Source of the DNA: Microbacterium tenebrionis
Lineage (GTDB): Bacteria > Actinomycetota > Actinomycetes > Actinomycetales > Microbacteriaceae
Length of the DNA: 64,000 nucleotides
NCBI RefSeq assembly: GCF_903645325.1
Contig: NZ_CAHJXQ010000001.1
Span: forward strand, 248,001 to 312,000
Reading direction: 5' to 3'
Positions 37,546 through 46,070 of the stretch are shown here, in pieces. How positions within the stretch are numbered: position 1 is the first letter of the stretch; each line of letters begins with the position of its first letter. Made by a program: the position numbers and the translations under genes. The notes below the pieces were generated by a model. The model worked only from the letters and a program-made list of their open reading frames with translations, did not search any database and was not told the DNA's origin.

Positions 37546-38681
37546 TGCCCGAGATCGCGCCCGCTCGCCTCGCGGACCTCACGACGCTGCGCACCGGCGC
37601 CGCCCCAGAGCGGATGCTGGATGCCACGACCACGGATGAGCTCGTCGAGTCGCTCCGCGACACGTGGTCGCGCGGGGATGAGTGGTTCGTGCTCGGCGGC
37701 GGGTCGAATCTCTTCGTCGGCGACGAGCCGTTCGAGGGCACCGTCATCCGCATCCTGACGACGGGCATCGAACGGCTCCCGTCGCCGCACCCCGGCCGCG
37801 TGCGGCTCCGGGTCGAGGCCGGACACAACTGGGACGACCTCGTCGCCTACACGGTCGTCCACGGTCGTGCGGGCATCGAGGCGATGAGCGGCATCCCGGG
37901 CACCGTGGGAGCCGCCCCCGTGCAGAACGTGGGTGCGTACGGACAGGAGATCCAGGAGACCCTCGTCGAGGTCGACCTCATCGACGAGTCCACAGGCGAG
38001 GTGCAGACCGTGCCGGCATCCGAACTCGGACTGGGCTTCCGCACGTCGGTGCTCAAGCATCACTACGGTGGAGCGCCGATCCGCCGAGCCGTCATCCTCT
38101 CGGTGACGCTCGACCTCGCGGAGGTCGGCGAGGCGGGACGGCCGATCGGCGGCGAGCAGCTGCGGCGCGCCCTGGGGATCAGCGGCGACGAGCGCGTCTC
38201 GCTCGCGCACGTCCGCGAGCGGATCCGTGCGACCAGAGCGGCCAAGGGGATGCTGCTGAACCCCGACGACCCCGATACGGCCAGTGCCGGGTCGTTCTTC
38301 CAGAACCTCATCGTGCCCGAGACGGTCGCCGCCCAGCTCCCGCCGGAGTGCCCGCGCTGGCCGGTCGAACCCGATCTGGATGCTGCGACCGTGATCCCGC
38401 TCGAGTCGTTCGACGGCTACGTTCCGCCCGCGAAGACGACGCGCTCCGACGTCAAGGTCAGCGCCGCGTGGCTGATCGAGAACTCCGGCATCCGCAAGGG
38501 ATTCCGACTGCCGAGCTCGCGAGCCGGTATCTCGACCAAGCACGCGCTGGCGCTCACCAACCGCGGCGGAGCGACAGCGGGCGAGCTGGCCGAGCTCGCC
38601 CGGTACATCCAGGCGCGGGTGCACTCGGAGTTCGGTCTGCTGCTGCAGCCCGAGCCGGTGCTGGTGGGCGTCGAGTTGTAG
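37545..38681 (+). CDS. murB: UDP-N-acetylenolpyruvoylglucosamine reductase
   Basis: The 378-residue FAD enzyme makes UDP-N-acetylmuramate for peptidoglycan. It has FVLGGGSNLFVGDEPFEGTVI and GIEAMSGIPGTVGAAPVQNVGAYGQE for FAD binding. The catalytic serine segment is ASAGSFFQNLIV, and the C-terminal AAWLIENSGIRKGFR and TNRGGATAGEL follow. It is coupled to the MaoC pair, an arrangement recalled from other actinobacteria. Confidence 0.95.
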   Translation: MPEIAPARLADLTTLRTGAAPERMLDATTTDELVESLRDTWSRGDEWFVLGGGSNLFVGDEPFEGTVIRILTTGIERLPSPHPGRVRLRVEAGHNWDDLVAYTVVHGRAGIEAMSGIPGTVGAAPVQNVGAYGQEIQETLVEVDLIDESTGEVQTVPASELGLGFRTSVLKHHYGGAPIRRAVILSVTLDLAEVGEAGRPIGGEQLRRALGISGDERVSLAHVRERIRATRAAKGMLLNPDDPDTASAGSFFQNLIVPETVAAQLPPECPRWPVEPDLDAATVIPLESFDGYVPPAKTTRSDVKVSAAWLIENSGIRKGFRLPSSRAGISTKHALALTNRGGATAGELAELARYIQARVHSEFGLLLQPEPVLVGVEL

Positions 38682-38709
38682 GACGAAGCGGGGGAGTAGT
38701 CTCGCTGGC

Positions 38710-39108
38710 ATGAGCGGACTCGTAGCCTACCTCTTCTTCCCCGGCACCGCCGCCGAGGCACTGACCTTCTACCAGGACGTCTTCGGCGGAGAGCTGCAGC
38801 TGTTCACGTATGAGCAGTTCGGTCGTACCGACGGACCGGGCGATGCGATCGCGCACGGCGCGCTGAACGGTGCGGTGCAGGTCTTTGCCTCGGATGCCGC
38901 TGGCGACGAGGATGCCGTGCACATCGTCGGCGCGATGTTCTCTCTGCTCGGCACCGCCGATGCTGAGACGCTGCAGCAGTGGTTCGCCGCGCTCGGTGAC
39001 GGGGGCACGATCACCGACCCGCTGCAGAAGCGCCCGTGGGGCGACTACGACGGGCAGGTCACGGATCGCTACGGCATCCGCTGGCTGATCGGGTACCAGG
39101 AGTCCTAG
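38710..39108 (+). CDS. VOC family protein (PhnB/glyoxalase-like)
   Basis: The 132-residue protein has the VOC fold pattern: LFFPGTAAEALTFYQDVFGGELQLFTYEQFG at the start and WGDYDGQVTDRYGIRWLIGYQ at the end, as in PhnB-like proteins. The substrate is unknown. TAGTCT (38697-38702) lies 7 nt before the ATG, so the message is probably leaderless. It converges on the aminotransferase. Confidence 0.85.
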   Translation: MSGLVAYLFFPGTAAEALTFYQDVFGGELQLFTYEQFGRTDGPGDAIAHGALNGAVQVFASDAAGDEDAVHIVGAMFSLLGTADAETLQQWFAALGDGGTITDPLQKRPWGDYDGQVTDRYGIRWLIGYQES

Positions 39109-39124
39109 CGCCCGCGACGCGCGG

Positions 39125-40324
39125 TTAGGCGAACAGGCGCTGCAGGCGCTGCACGCCTTCGAGCAGGTGGTCGTCGCCGAGGGCGTACGACAGGCGCAGG
39201 TATCCGGACGGGCCGAACGCCTCGCCCGGGACCACGGCGACCTCGGCCTCATCGAGGATGAGATCGGCCAGCTCGAGCGACGTGGTCGGAGTGCGCCCGG
39301 CCCAGGTGCGGCCGAGCAGCCCCTGCACGTCGGGGTAGGCGTAGAACGCGCCGAGCGGATTCGGAACGCGCACGCCGTCGATCTTCGACAGTTCGGAGAC
39401 GATGAGCTTCCGGCGACGGTCGAAAGCCTCGCGGAACTGCTCGGCCTCGGTCTGCGGCCCGCTGAGGGCTGCGATCGCCGCCTTCTGCGCGATGTTGTTG
39501 ACGTTGCTCGACAGGTGCGACTGCAGGTTGCCCGCGACCTTGATGGCGTCGGCGGGGCCGACCATCCAGCCGACGCGCCAGCCCGTCATCGCGTAGGTCT
39601 TGGCGACGCCGTTGACGAGGATCGTCTGGCCGGCGACATCCGGCACCGCCTCGACGATCGAGGTCGCCTTGACGCCCTCGTAGGTGAGGTTCTGGTAGAT
39701 CTCGTCCGAGATGATCCAGATGCCGTGCTCGAGCGCCCACTCGCCGATCGCGCGGGTCTCCTCGGCGGTGTACACCGAGCCGGTCGGATTCGACGGCGAC
39801 ACGAACACCAGGACCGTCGTACGTGAGGTGCGCGCGGCCTCGAGCTGCTCGACCGTCACCTTGTAGTCCTGGTCTGCCCCGGCGAAGACCTCGACCGGGA
39901 TGCCGTCGGCCAACCGGATCGCCTCGGGATAGGTGGTCCAGTACGGAGCGGGCAGGAGCACCTCGTCGCCCGGGTTCACGACGGCCTGGAACGCCTGGTA
40001 GACCGACTGCTTGCCGCCGTTGGTGACGATCACCTGGCTGGGGGAGACCTCGAGCCCCGAGTCGCGCAGCGTCTTGGCCGCGATCGCCTCGCGCAGTGCC
40101 GGGAGGCCGGGGGCTGGGGTGTACCGGAAGTTCGCGGGATCCTTCAGCGCGTCGGCTGCGGCATCCACGATGAACTGCGGCGTCGCGAAGTCGGGCTCGC
40201 CGGCGGCATAGGAGATGACCGCCTTGCCCTCGGCCTTGAGCGCCTTGGCCTTGGCATCGACCTTGAGCGTCGCCGACTCGGCGATGGCGGACAGCTTGCG
40301 GGAGAGAGGTGCGCGTTCGGTCAC
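39125..40324 (-). CDS. aspC: pyridoxal-phosphate aspartate aminotransferase
   Basis: The 399-residue class I aminotransferase has [15 protein letters not shown] and [14 protein letters not shown] in the small domain and N-terminal part, FVSPSNPTG, and the PLP lysine in [16 protein letters not shown]. The C-terminal arginine segment GYLRLSYAL binds the substrate carboxylate. It probably transfers amino groups between aspartate and 2-oxoglutarate. The GTG at 40324 has TAGCAT (plus-strand 40332-40337) 7 nt upstream on the minus strand. Confidence 0.9.
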   Translation of the reverse strand: MTERAPLSRKLSAIAESATLKVDAKAKALKAEGKAVISYAAGEPDFATPQFIVDAAADALKDPANFRYTPAPGLPALREAIAAKTLRDSGLEVSPSQVIVTNGGKQSVYQAFQAVVNPGDEVLLPAPYWTTYPEAIRLADGIPVEVFAGADQDYKVTVEQLEAARTSRTTVLVFVSPSNPTGSVYTAEETRAIGEWALEHGIWIISDEIYQNLTYEGVKATSIVEAVPDVAGQTILVNGVAKTYAMTGWRVGWMVGPADAIKVAGNLQSHLSSNVNNIAQKAAIAALSGPQTEAEQFREAFDRRRKLIVSELSKIDGVRVPNPLGAFYAYPDVQGLLGRTWAGRTPTTSLELADLILDEAEVAVVPGEAFGPSGYLRLSYALGDDHLLEGVQRLQRLFA

Positions 40325-40369
40325 ACCTCAGATGCTACTCGGGCCGGTCCGAAGCCCTGAGACATGCTC

Positions 40370-40408
40370 TGGTTGTGATACTGAGTCCCAGCTATGATGG
40401 TTCTCAGT
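40370..40408 (+). promoter_or_regulatory. acyl-CoA dehydrogenase promoter with inverted repeat
   Basis: TATGAT (40393-40398) is a good -10, with a weak -35 TGGTTG 17 bases upstream (40370-40375). The halves ACTGAG (40380-40385) and CTCAGT (40403-40408) flank the -10 symmetrically and could bind a repressor. Confidence 0.45.
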
Positions 40409-40435
40409 CTCGTACCGTCTACTCAGGAGTGAACG

Positions 40436-42160
40436 ATGAGCGCAGCCACCCCGTACGTCCCCCCGATCGCGGACTACGCCTTCCTCTACCGCGAGGCCTT
40501 CGGGCGAGACATCGTCGCCGCGGCATCAGGTGGAGCGATCACCGCGGACGACGCCGTCGAGATCATCGCAGGCGCCGGCGAGTTCGCGACGGAGGTGCTC
40601 GCGCCGCTCGACCGCGCGGGCGACCGGATCGGCGCACGCCTCGAGAACGGCGAGGTGCACCTGCCCGACGGATTCGCCGACGCTTACCAGGCGCTCATCG
40701 AGGCGGGCTGGGTCAGTGCGACCGCGCCGGAGTCCGCAGGCGGCGACGGGCTGCCCGAGTCCATCGGAGCCGGCCTCGGTGAGATCTGGAACGGCTCCAA
40801 CATGGCGTTCGCGCTGTGCTGGATGCTCAGCGCAGGGGCGATCCACGCGCTCGACGCCGCGGCATCCGATGAACTGCGCGAGACCTACCTGACCAAGCTC
40901 GTCAGCGGCGAGTGGACCGGGACGATGAACCTCACCGAGCCCGAGGCGGGCAGCGACCTCGGAGCGATCCGCACGACGGCGACTCCGCGCGAGGACGGCA
41001 CGTACGCGATCAGCGGCCAGAAGATCTTCATCACCTGGGGCGACCACGACGTCGCCGAGAACATCGTGCACCTGGTCCTCGCCCGGACCCCTGGTGCGCC
41101 GGACGGCGCCAAGGGACTCTCGCTCTTCGTCGCACCGCGCACGCTCGTGAACGCGGACGGCTCGCTGGGGGCGCGCAACCGCGTCGAGACCGTCGCGATC
41201 GAGCACAAGATCGGCATCCACGCGAGCCCCACCTGCGTGCTGTCCTACGAGGACGCCACCGGCTACCTCGTCGGAGAACTCCACGGCGGCCTCGCCGGCA
41301 TGTTCGTGATGATGAACTCGGCCCGCGTCGGCATGGGCCACCAGGCGACCGGCATCTCCGACCGTGCATACCAGGGCGCTGCGGACTACGCCGCCGGCCG
41401 TCTGCAGGGGACGGTCCAGGATCGACCCGCCGGCACGCCGATCGCCGAGCACCCCGACGTGCGCCGCATCCTGCGCTCCATGTCGAGCCAGGTGTTCGCG
41501 ATGCGGGCACTCGCCGTGCACGTCGGCGACCTGTTCGACCGCGCCCACGACGACGCCGACCTGCTGCCCATGGCCGAGCTGTTCGTGCCGATCCTCAAGG
41601 GGTGGACGAGCGAAGAGGCGCTGCGCGTCACGAGCGACGGCATCCAGGTCTACGGCGGCATGGGATTCGTCGAGGAGACCGGCGCAGCCCAGCACTACCG
41701 CGACGCGCGCATCATCCCGATCTACGAGGGCACGACGGCGATCCAGTCCAACGACCTCATCGGGCGCAAGGTGCTGCGCGACGGCGGCTCGACCGTCGGT
41801 GCCCTCTTCGCGCAGATCGACGAGACCATCGCCGCGCTGCGGGCGGCCGAGGGTGCTGTGGCGGTTCGCGTCGCGGACCGTCTCGCGCGCGCCGTGGATG
41901 CCGCGCGGCGCGCCACCGACGCACTGCTCGCCTTCGGCCCGGGGCGGGATGCCTCGGCCGTCAGCGTCCCGTATCTCATGCTGCTGGGCACGCTCGCGGG
42001 CGGCTGGATGCACGCGCTCGCCGTGGTCGCAGTCGCGGCGCACACCGAACCCGCGGAGGCGGATGCCGCACGCCTCACCGACGCGGACTTCTATGCTGCG
42101 CACCACCTCGCCCGTGTGCACGCGCTCGCCGAGACGGTGGCGGCGGGCGAGATCGCCTAG
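40436..42160 (+). CDS. acyl-CoA dehydrogenase, long form
   Basis: The 574-residue FAD enzyme oxidises acyl-CoA to enoyl-CoA. It has a short N-terminal extra segment and the FAD-binding signature TMNLTEPEAGSDLGAIRTTA and KIFITWGDHD. The catalytic glutamate lies in ARIIPIYEGTTAIQSNDLIGRK, and a C-terminal helical domain of about 130 residues follows, as in the long (AidB/AcdB-like) group. The ATG follows CAGGAG. It converges on aceB across palindrome R4. Confidence 0.92.
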   Translation: MSAATPYVPPIADYAFLYREAFGRDIVAAASGGAITADDAVEIIAGAGEFATEVLAPLDRAGDRIGARLENGEVHLPDGFADAYQALIEAGWVSATAPESAGGDGLPESIGAGLGEIWNGSNMAFALCWMLSAGAIHALDAAASDELRETYLTKLVSGEWTGTMNLTEPEAGSDLGAIRTTATPREDGTYAISGQKIFITWGDHDVAENIVHLVLARTPGAPDGAKGLSLFVAPRTLVNADGSLGARNRVETVAIEHKIGIHASPTCVLSYEDATGYLVGELHGGLAGMFVMMNSARVGMGHQATGISDRAYQGAADYAAGRLQGTVQDRPAGTPIAEHPDVRRILRSMSSQVFAMRALAVHVGDLFDRAHDDADLLPMAELFVPILKGWTSEEALRVTSDGIQVYGGMGFVEETGAAQHYRDARIIPIYEGTTAIQSNDLIGRKVLRDGGSTVGALFAQIDETIAALRAAEGAVAVRVADRLARAVDAARRATDALLAFGPGRDASAVSVPYLMLLGTLAGGWMHALAVVAVAAHTEPAEADAARLTDADFYAAHHLARVHALAETVAAGEIA

Positions 42161-42176
42161 CCGACGCCCGCTGTCA

Positions 42177-42246
42177 CGCGAGAATCGCCCTGCCGCACGA
42201 GACTCGTGCGGCAGGGCGATTCTCATCGTGCAAGGCGATTCTCGCG
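42177..42246 (+). repeat. three-arm palindrome R4 between convergent genes
   Basis: A perfect 22-bp inverted repeat (42180-42201 with 42203-42224, one central base) is followed by another copy of the outer arm (42233-42246). The outer arm pairs with 42177-42189 over 13 bases. The left arm can thus pair with two alternative partners. The core contains GCACGAGAC, as in repeat copies R1-R3, but the outer arm differs (GAGAATCGCC). It probably serves as a bidirectional terminator for the acyl-CoA dehydrogenase gene and aceB. Confidence 0.8.
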
Positions 42247-42265
42247 AGCGAGGGCCGCCTCGAGG

Positions 42266-43921
42266 TCAACCCTCCTCTACGAGGTGCTTCGAGTAGGCCG
42301 ACAGCGTCAGGAACGCGGGGAACTCCGCCCCCAGCGACACCTCGCGGAAGATGTCGGCCGCCTCGTCGAAGCGGTCGCCGGCCGAGCGCGTGGTCTGGGC
42401 GAGCACCTCGGTGATCAGGCCCTCGACGTACTCGGCGGTGATGCGGGTGCCGTCGTCGGTCGACCGGTCCTGGTGGATCCACTGCCACACCTGCGAACGC
42501 GAGATCTCGGCGGTCGCGGCATCCTCCATGAGGTTGTCGATCGCCACGGCGCCGAGGCCCCGCAGCCACGCCTCGATGTATCGGATGGCCACGGAGACGT
42601 TGTCGCGCACGCCCTGGGCGGTGATCGGGCGGCCGATGCGCAGGTCGAGCAGATCGGATGCCTTCACGTTCACGTCGTCGCGCTGGCGGTCGACCTGGTT
42701 CGGGCGGTCGCCGAGCACGGCGTCGAACTCGGCCTGAGCCGTGGGGATGAGATCGGGGTGCGCGACCCAGGTGCCGTCGAAGCCGTCGCCGGCTTCGCGC
42801 TTCTTGTCGGCGGATACCTTCTCGACAGCTGCCGCCGTCACCTCGGGGTCGCGACGGTTGGGGATGAACGCGCTCATGCCGCCGATCGCGAAGGCGCCGC
42901 GCTTGTGGCAGGTCTGCACCAGCAGCTCGGTGTACGCCCGCATGAACGGCACCGTCATGGTGATCTCGCTGCGGTCGGGCAGCACGAAGCGTGCGCCGCG
43001 ACCGCGGTAGTTCTTGATGATCGAGAAGATGTAATCCCAGCGCCCGGCGTTCAGCCCCGCGCAGTGGTCGCGTAGCTCGTACAGGATCTCGTCCATCTCG
43101 AAGGCCGCCGGCAGCGTCTCGATCAGCACCGTCGCGCGGATCGTGCCGTGCTTGATGCCGATGTACTCCTCGGCGAACGTGAAGACGTCGTCCCAGAGCT
43201 TGGCCTCTTCGCTGGACTCGAGCTTCGCGATGTAGAAGTAGGGGCCACGGCCGCCATCGATCAGCGCCTGAGCGTTGTGGAAGAAGTACAGCCCGAAGTC
43301 GACGAGCGAACCGGATGCCGCCATGCTGCGGCCCGTGCGGTCGATGAACGTCAGGTGCTTCTCGACGAGGTGCCAGCCGCGCGGGCGCATCACGATCGTC
43401 GGGGTGCGCTCGGCCGTGACCTCGTAGCGCTTGCCCTCGGGGGAGGTGAAGCTCAGTTCACCGCGGATCGCGTCGCGCAGCGACAGCTGGCCGCCGATGA
43501 CGTTCTGCCAGGTGGGGCTGGTGGCATCCTCCTGGTCGGCGAGCCACACGCGGGCGCCGGAGTTCAGCGCGTTGATCGTCATCTTCGGGTCGGTGGGGCC
43601 GGTGATCTCCACGCGGCGGTCCTCGAGGCCCGGGCCGGCGCCGGCGACGCGCCAGTCGGCGTCCTCGCGGATGTGCCGGGTGTCGTCGCGGAACTGCGGG
43701 TCGTGGCCGCTGCCGATCTCGAAGCGGCGGCGCAGACGGTCGGCCATGCGGTCGTGGCGGCGGTTCGCGAAGCGGTGGTGCAGCTCGGTGAGGAACGCGA
43801 TCGCCTCCGGCGTGAGGATCTCGTCGAACCGGTCGCGTACGGGACCTGTCACCGTCAGGGCGGGGCCCTGCTGGATGGTCTGGGTCGGAGCGGTGGTCGG
43901 AGGAGCGGTGGGAGTGGTCAT
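42266..43921 (-). CDS. aceB: malate synthase A
   Basis: The 551-residue enzyme condenses glyoxylate with acetyl-CoA in the glyoxylate shunt. It shows GRRVEITGPTDPKMTINALNSGARVWLADQEDATSPTW-type substrate region (here preceded by LEDRRVEITGPTD), RPRGWHLVEKH, and FYIAKLESSEEAKLWDDVF. Length fits the A isoform. Isocitrate lyase is not adjacent. The ATG at 43921 has AAGGAT upstream. It is divergent from the RamB-type gene. Confidence 0.95.
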   Translation of the reverse strand: MTTPTAPPTTAPTQTIQQGPALTVTGPVRDRFDEILTPEAIAFLTELHHRFANRRHDRMADRLRRRFEIGSGHDPQFRDDTRHIREDADWRVAGAGPGLEDRRVEITGPTDPKMTINALNSGARVWLADQEDATSPTWQNVIGGQLSLRDAIRGELSFTSPEGKRYEVTAERTPTIVMRPRGWHLVEKHLTFIDRTGRSMAASGSLVDFGLYFFHNAQALIDGGRGPYFYIAKLESSEEAKLWDDVFTFAEEYIGIKHGTIRATVLIETLPAAFEMDEILYELRDHCAGLNAGRWDYIFSIIKNYRGRGARFVLPDRSEITMTVPFMRAYTELLVQTCHKRGAFAIGGMSAFIPNRRDPEVTAAAVEKVSADKKREAGDGFDGTWVAHPDLIPTAQAEFDAVLGDRPNQVDRQRDDVNVKASDLLDLRIGRPITAQGVRDNVSVAIRYIEAWLRGLGAVAIDNLMEDAATAEISRSQVWQWIHQDRSTDDGTRITAEYVEGLITEVLAQTTRSAGDRFDEAADIFREVSLGAEFPAFLTLSAYSKHLVEEG

Positions 43922-44055
43922 GATCTGGATCCTTGCGTTGAGACGGTTGCTGGTGTCTGTCGGCCCGGATGCTCTGGTGTAAGCGATGGGCGATCGAGGC
44001 GTGTCACCTACTCTGCGTGAAGTTCGAGCGCTACGAACGCCATTCTCGGGGTGAA

Positions 44056-44070
44056 GAATTTCAAAACTTC
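44056..44070. promoter_or_regulatory. candidate operator between aceB and the RamB-type regulator
   Basis: GAATTTCAAAACTTC is an imperfect 15-bp palindrome of the form GAAnTTnnnAAnTTC. It lies in the 173-bp divergent spacer, 25 bases before the regulator start. It is A+T-rich against its surroundings, as RamB sites are. Binding is inferred. Confidence 0.4.
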
Positions 44071-44094
44071 TGCTTTCGTGACAGAATCAGCCGC

Positions 44095-45546
44095 ATGACC
44101 GCCGTTGACGCCGCAGAAGACACCGACGCCCTCACGATCGGCCGCCGCATCCGGCAGCTGCGCACCGCCCGGGGCATGACGCTCGACGACCTCGCCTCGG
44201 CCGTCGACCGCGCCCCGAGCCAGATGTCGATGATCGAGACGGGCAAGCGCGAACCCAAGCTCACGCAGCTGCAGGGGATCGCACGCGCCCTCGGCGTCAC
44301 CATCGACGCCCTGCTCGAGGGCGAGCCGCTCGACGAGCGCAGCGCGGCCGAGATCGCGCTGGAACGCGCGATGAAGGGGCAGACCTTCCAGGCGCTGGGC
44401 ATCGAGCCGTTCCGCATCGCGAAGACGGTGCCGACCGAGGCGCTCAAGGCCCTGCTCGCGCTGCACGGCGAGATCGACAGGCTGAAGGACGAGCGCGCGG
44501 CGACGCCGGAGGAGGCCCGCCGCGCCAATGTCGAGCTGCGCCATCTCATGCGCAGCCAGGACAACTACTTCGAAGACCTCGAGGAGCATGCGTCGCGCAT
44601 CCTCACTGCCGTCGGGCATCCCGGCGGGCCGCTGACCCAGCGCACGGCATCCGAGATCGCCGCGTATCTCGGGTTCACGCTGCACTACGCGCCCGACCTG
44701 CCGCAGACCACGCGCTCGGTCGCCGACCTGGCCAACGGGCGGCTCTACCTCTCCACCAGCATCCAGGCCAAGGGCGACGCCCGCACGTCCGTATTGCAGG
44801 CCCTGTCGAGCCGGATCCTCGGTCACGCCGAACCGCACAGCTACGCCGAGTTCCTGCGCCAGCGCGTCGAGACGAACTACCTCACCGGGGCGTTGATGAT
44901 CCCCGAGTCGCACGTCGTGCAGTCCCTGAAGGACGCCAAGGAGCGCAGGGCGATCTCGATCGAGGACCTCCGCGACGCGTACTCGGTCTCGTACGAGACG
45001 GCGGCGCACCGCTTCACGAACCTCGCCACCCGGCACCTCGACATCCCGGTGCACTTCCTCAAGGTGCACGAGTCCGGCACGATCACGAAGGCGTACGAGA
45101 ACGACGACGTGAACTTCCCGACCGACCGCCTGGGCGCGATCGAGGGACAGATGTGCTGCCGCCGCTGGACGAGCCGGGTCGTGTTCGACGAGGACGACCG
45201 CTTCAACCCGTACTACCAGTACACCGACACGGGCAACGGCACGTACTGGTGCACCGCCCGCGTCGAGGCGTCCAGCGAGGGCCTGCACTCGGTGAGCGTC
45301 GGGGTGCGCTTCGACGACACCAAGTGGTTCGTCGGCAGGGACACCCCGCACCGCGGCGTCTCGAAGCACTCGGTGGAGGTGTGCTGCCGCCGTGCACCCG
45401 CCGACCTCGAGGAGCGCTGGCGCGAGCAGTCCTGGCCGAACGTGAAGACCCCGCGCACGCTGCTGGCGACCCTGCCGACGGGGTCCTTCCCCGGCGTCGA
45501 CACGACCGACGTGTACGAGTTCCTCGAGGCGCACGCCCCGCGCTGA
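44095..45546 (+). CDS. ramB: RamB-type XRE transcriptional regulator of acetate metabolism
   Basis: The 483-residue protein has an N-terminal XRE helix-turn-helix (about residues 15-75; GRRIRQLRTARGMTLDDLASAV, QMSMIETGKREPKL). A long C-terminal part matches the short-chain fatty acyl regulator family, with cysteine pairs in MCCRRW and VCCRRAP. In Corynebacterium RamB represses glyoxylate shunt genes when acetate is absent, and the divergent position next to aceB supports that role. The ATG at 44095 has CAGAAT (44082-44087) 7 nt upstream; the frame is open to 43969 but that part has no family match. Confidence 0.88.
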   Translation: MTAVDAAEDTDALTIGRRIRQLRTARGMTLDDLASAVDRAPSQMSMIETGKREPKLTQLQGIARALGVTIDALLEGEPLDERSAAEIALERAMKGQTFQALGIEPFRIAKTVPTEALKALLALHGEIDRLKDERAATPEEARRANVELRHLMRSQDNYFEDLEEHASRILTAVGHPGGPLTQRTASEIAAYLGFTLHYAPDLPQTTRSVADLANGRLYLSTSIQAKGDARTSVLQALSSRILGHAEPHSYAEFLRQRVETNYLTGALMIPESHVVQSLKDAKERRAISIEDLRDAYSVSYETAAHRFTNLATRHLDIPVHFLKVHESGTITKAYENDDVNFPTDRLGAIEGQMCCRRWTSRVVFDEDDRFNPYYQYTDTGNGTYWCTARVEASSEGLHSVSVGVRFDDTKWFVGRDTPHRGVSKHSVEVCCRRAPADLEERWREQSWPNVKTPRTLLATLPTGSFPGVDTTDVYEFLEAHAPR

Positions 45547-45578
45547 GCCGGAAGTCGGGCGCAACGCCGGGGCGGAAG

Positions 45579-46001
45579 TCAGACCCGCCGGGTCAGGTAG
45601 ACGTCGATCTCGTCTTCCTCGTACGGCTCGAAGCCGTACCGCTCGTACAGGCGCCGTGCCGGGCTGCCCTGCAGCACGTTCAGGCGGTAGGCGCCGGGCT
45701 CGCGCAGGACGACGTCGAGGATGCCGCTGCCGATGCCGCGGCCCTGCACGGCGGCATCCAGGTAGAAGTGCTCGATCCAGGTGGCGTCCTCGGCGACGCG
45801 GAGGGCGATGGATCCGGCATCCCGGCCGTCGACGACGATCACGCGGGTGCAAGCTGGGTCGAACGCCGCGCGAAACCGCTCCCGCACCCGCACCGGGTCG
45901 AAGCGTCCGAGCCGTTCGAGGTCGTCGCGCAGCACGTTCGCACGCAGCTCGACGATCCAGTCGGCATCCTCGATCCGGCACGGGCGCAGCGTCCAAGTCA
46001 C
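45579..46001 (-). CDS. GNAT family N-acetyltransferase
   Basis: The 140-residue protein has the acetyl-CoA binding motif VQGRGIGSGIL and the end NVLQGSPARRLYERYGFEPYEEDEIDVYL, both typical of GNAT enzymes. The substrate is unknown. It starts at GTG 46001 with TAGGGT (plus-strand 46009-46014) 7 nt upstream on the minus strand. It converges on the ramB gene. Confidence 0.88.
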   Translation of the reverse strand: MTWTLRPCRIEDADWIVELRANVLRDDLERLGRFDPVRVRERFRAAFDPACTRVIVVDGRDAGSIALRVAEDATWIEHFYLDAAVQGRGIGSGILDVVLREPGAYRLNVLQGSPARRLYERYGFEPYEEDEIDVYLTRRV

Positions 46002-46070
46002 GCAAGCAACCCTAACGATGCGCGCGCGTCGCGCTAACCTGGCGAGGTCGTGACTTCAGGAGGGGATGCC

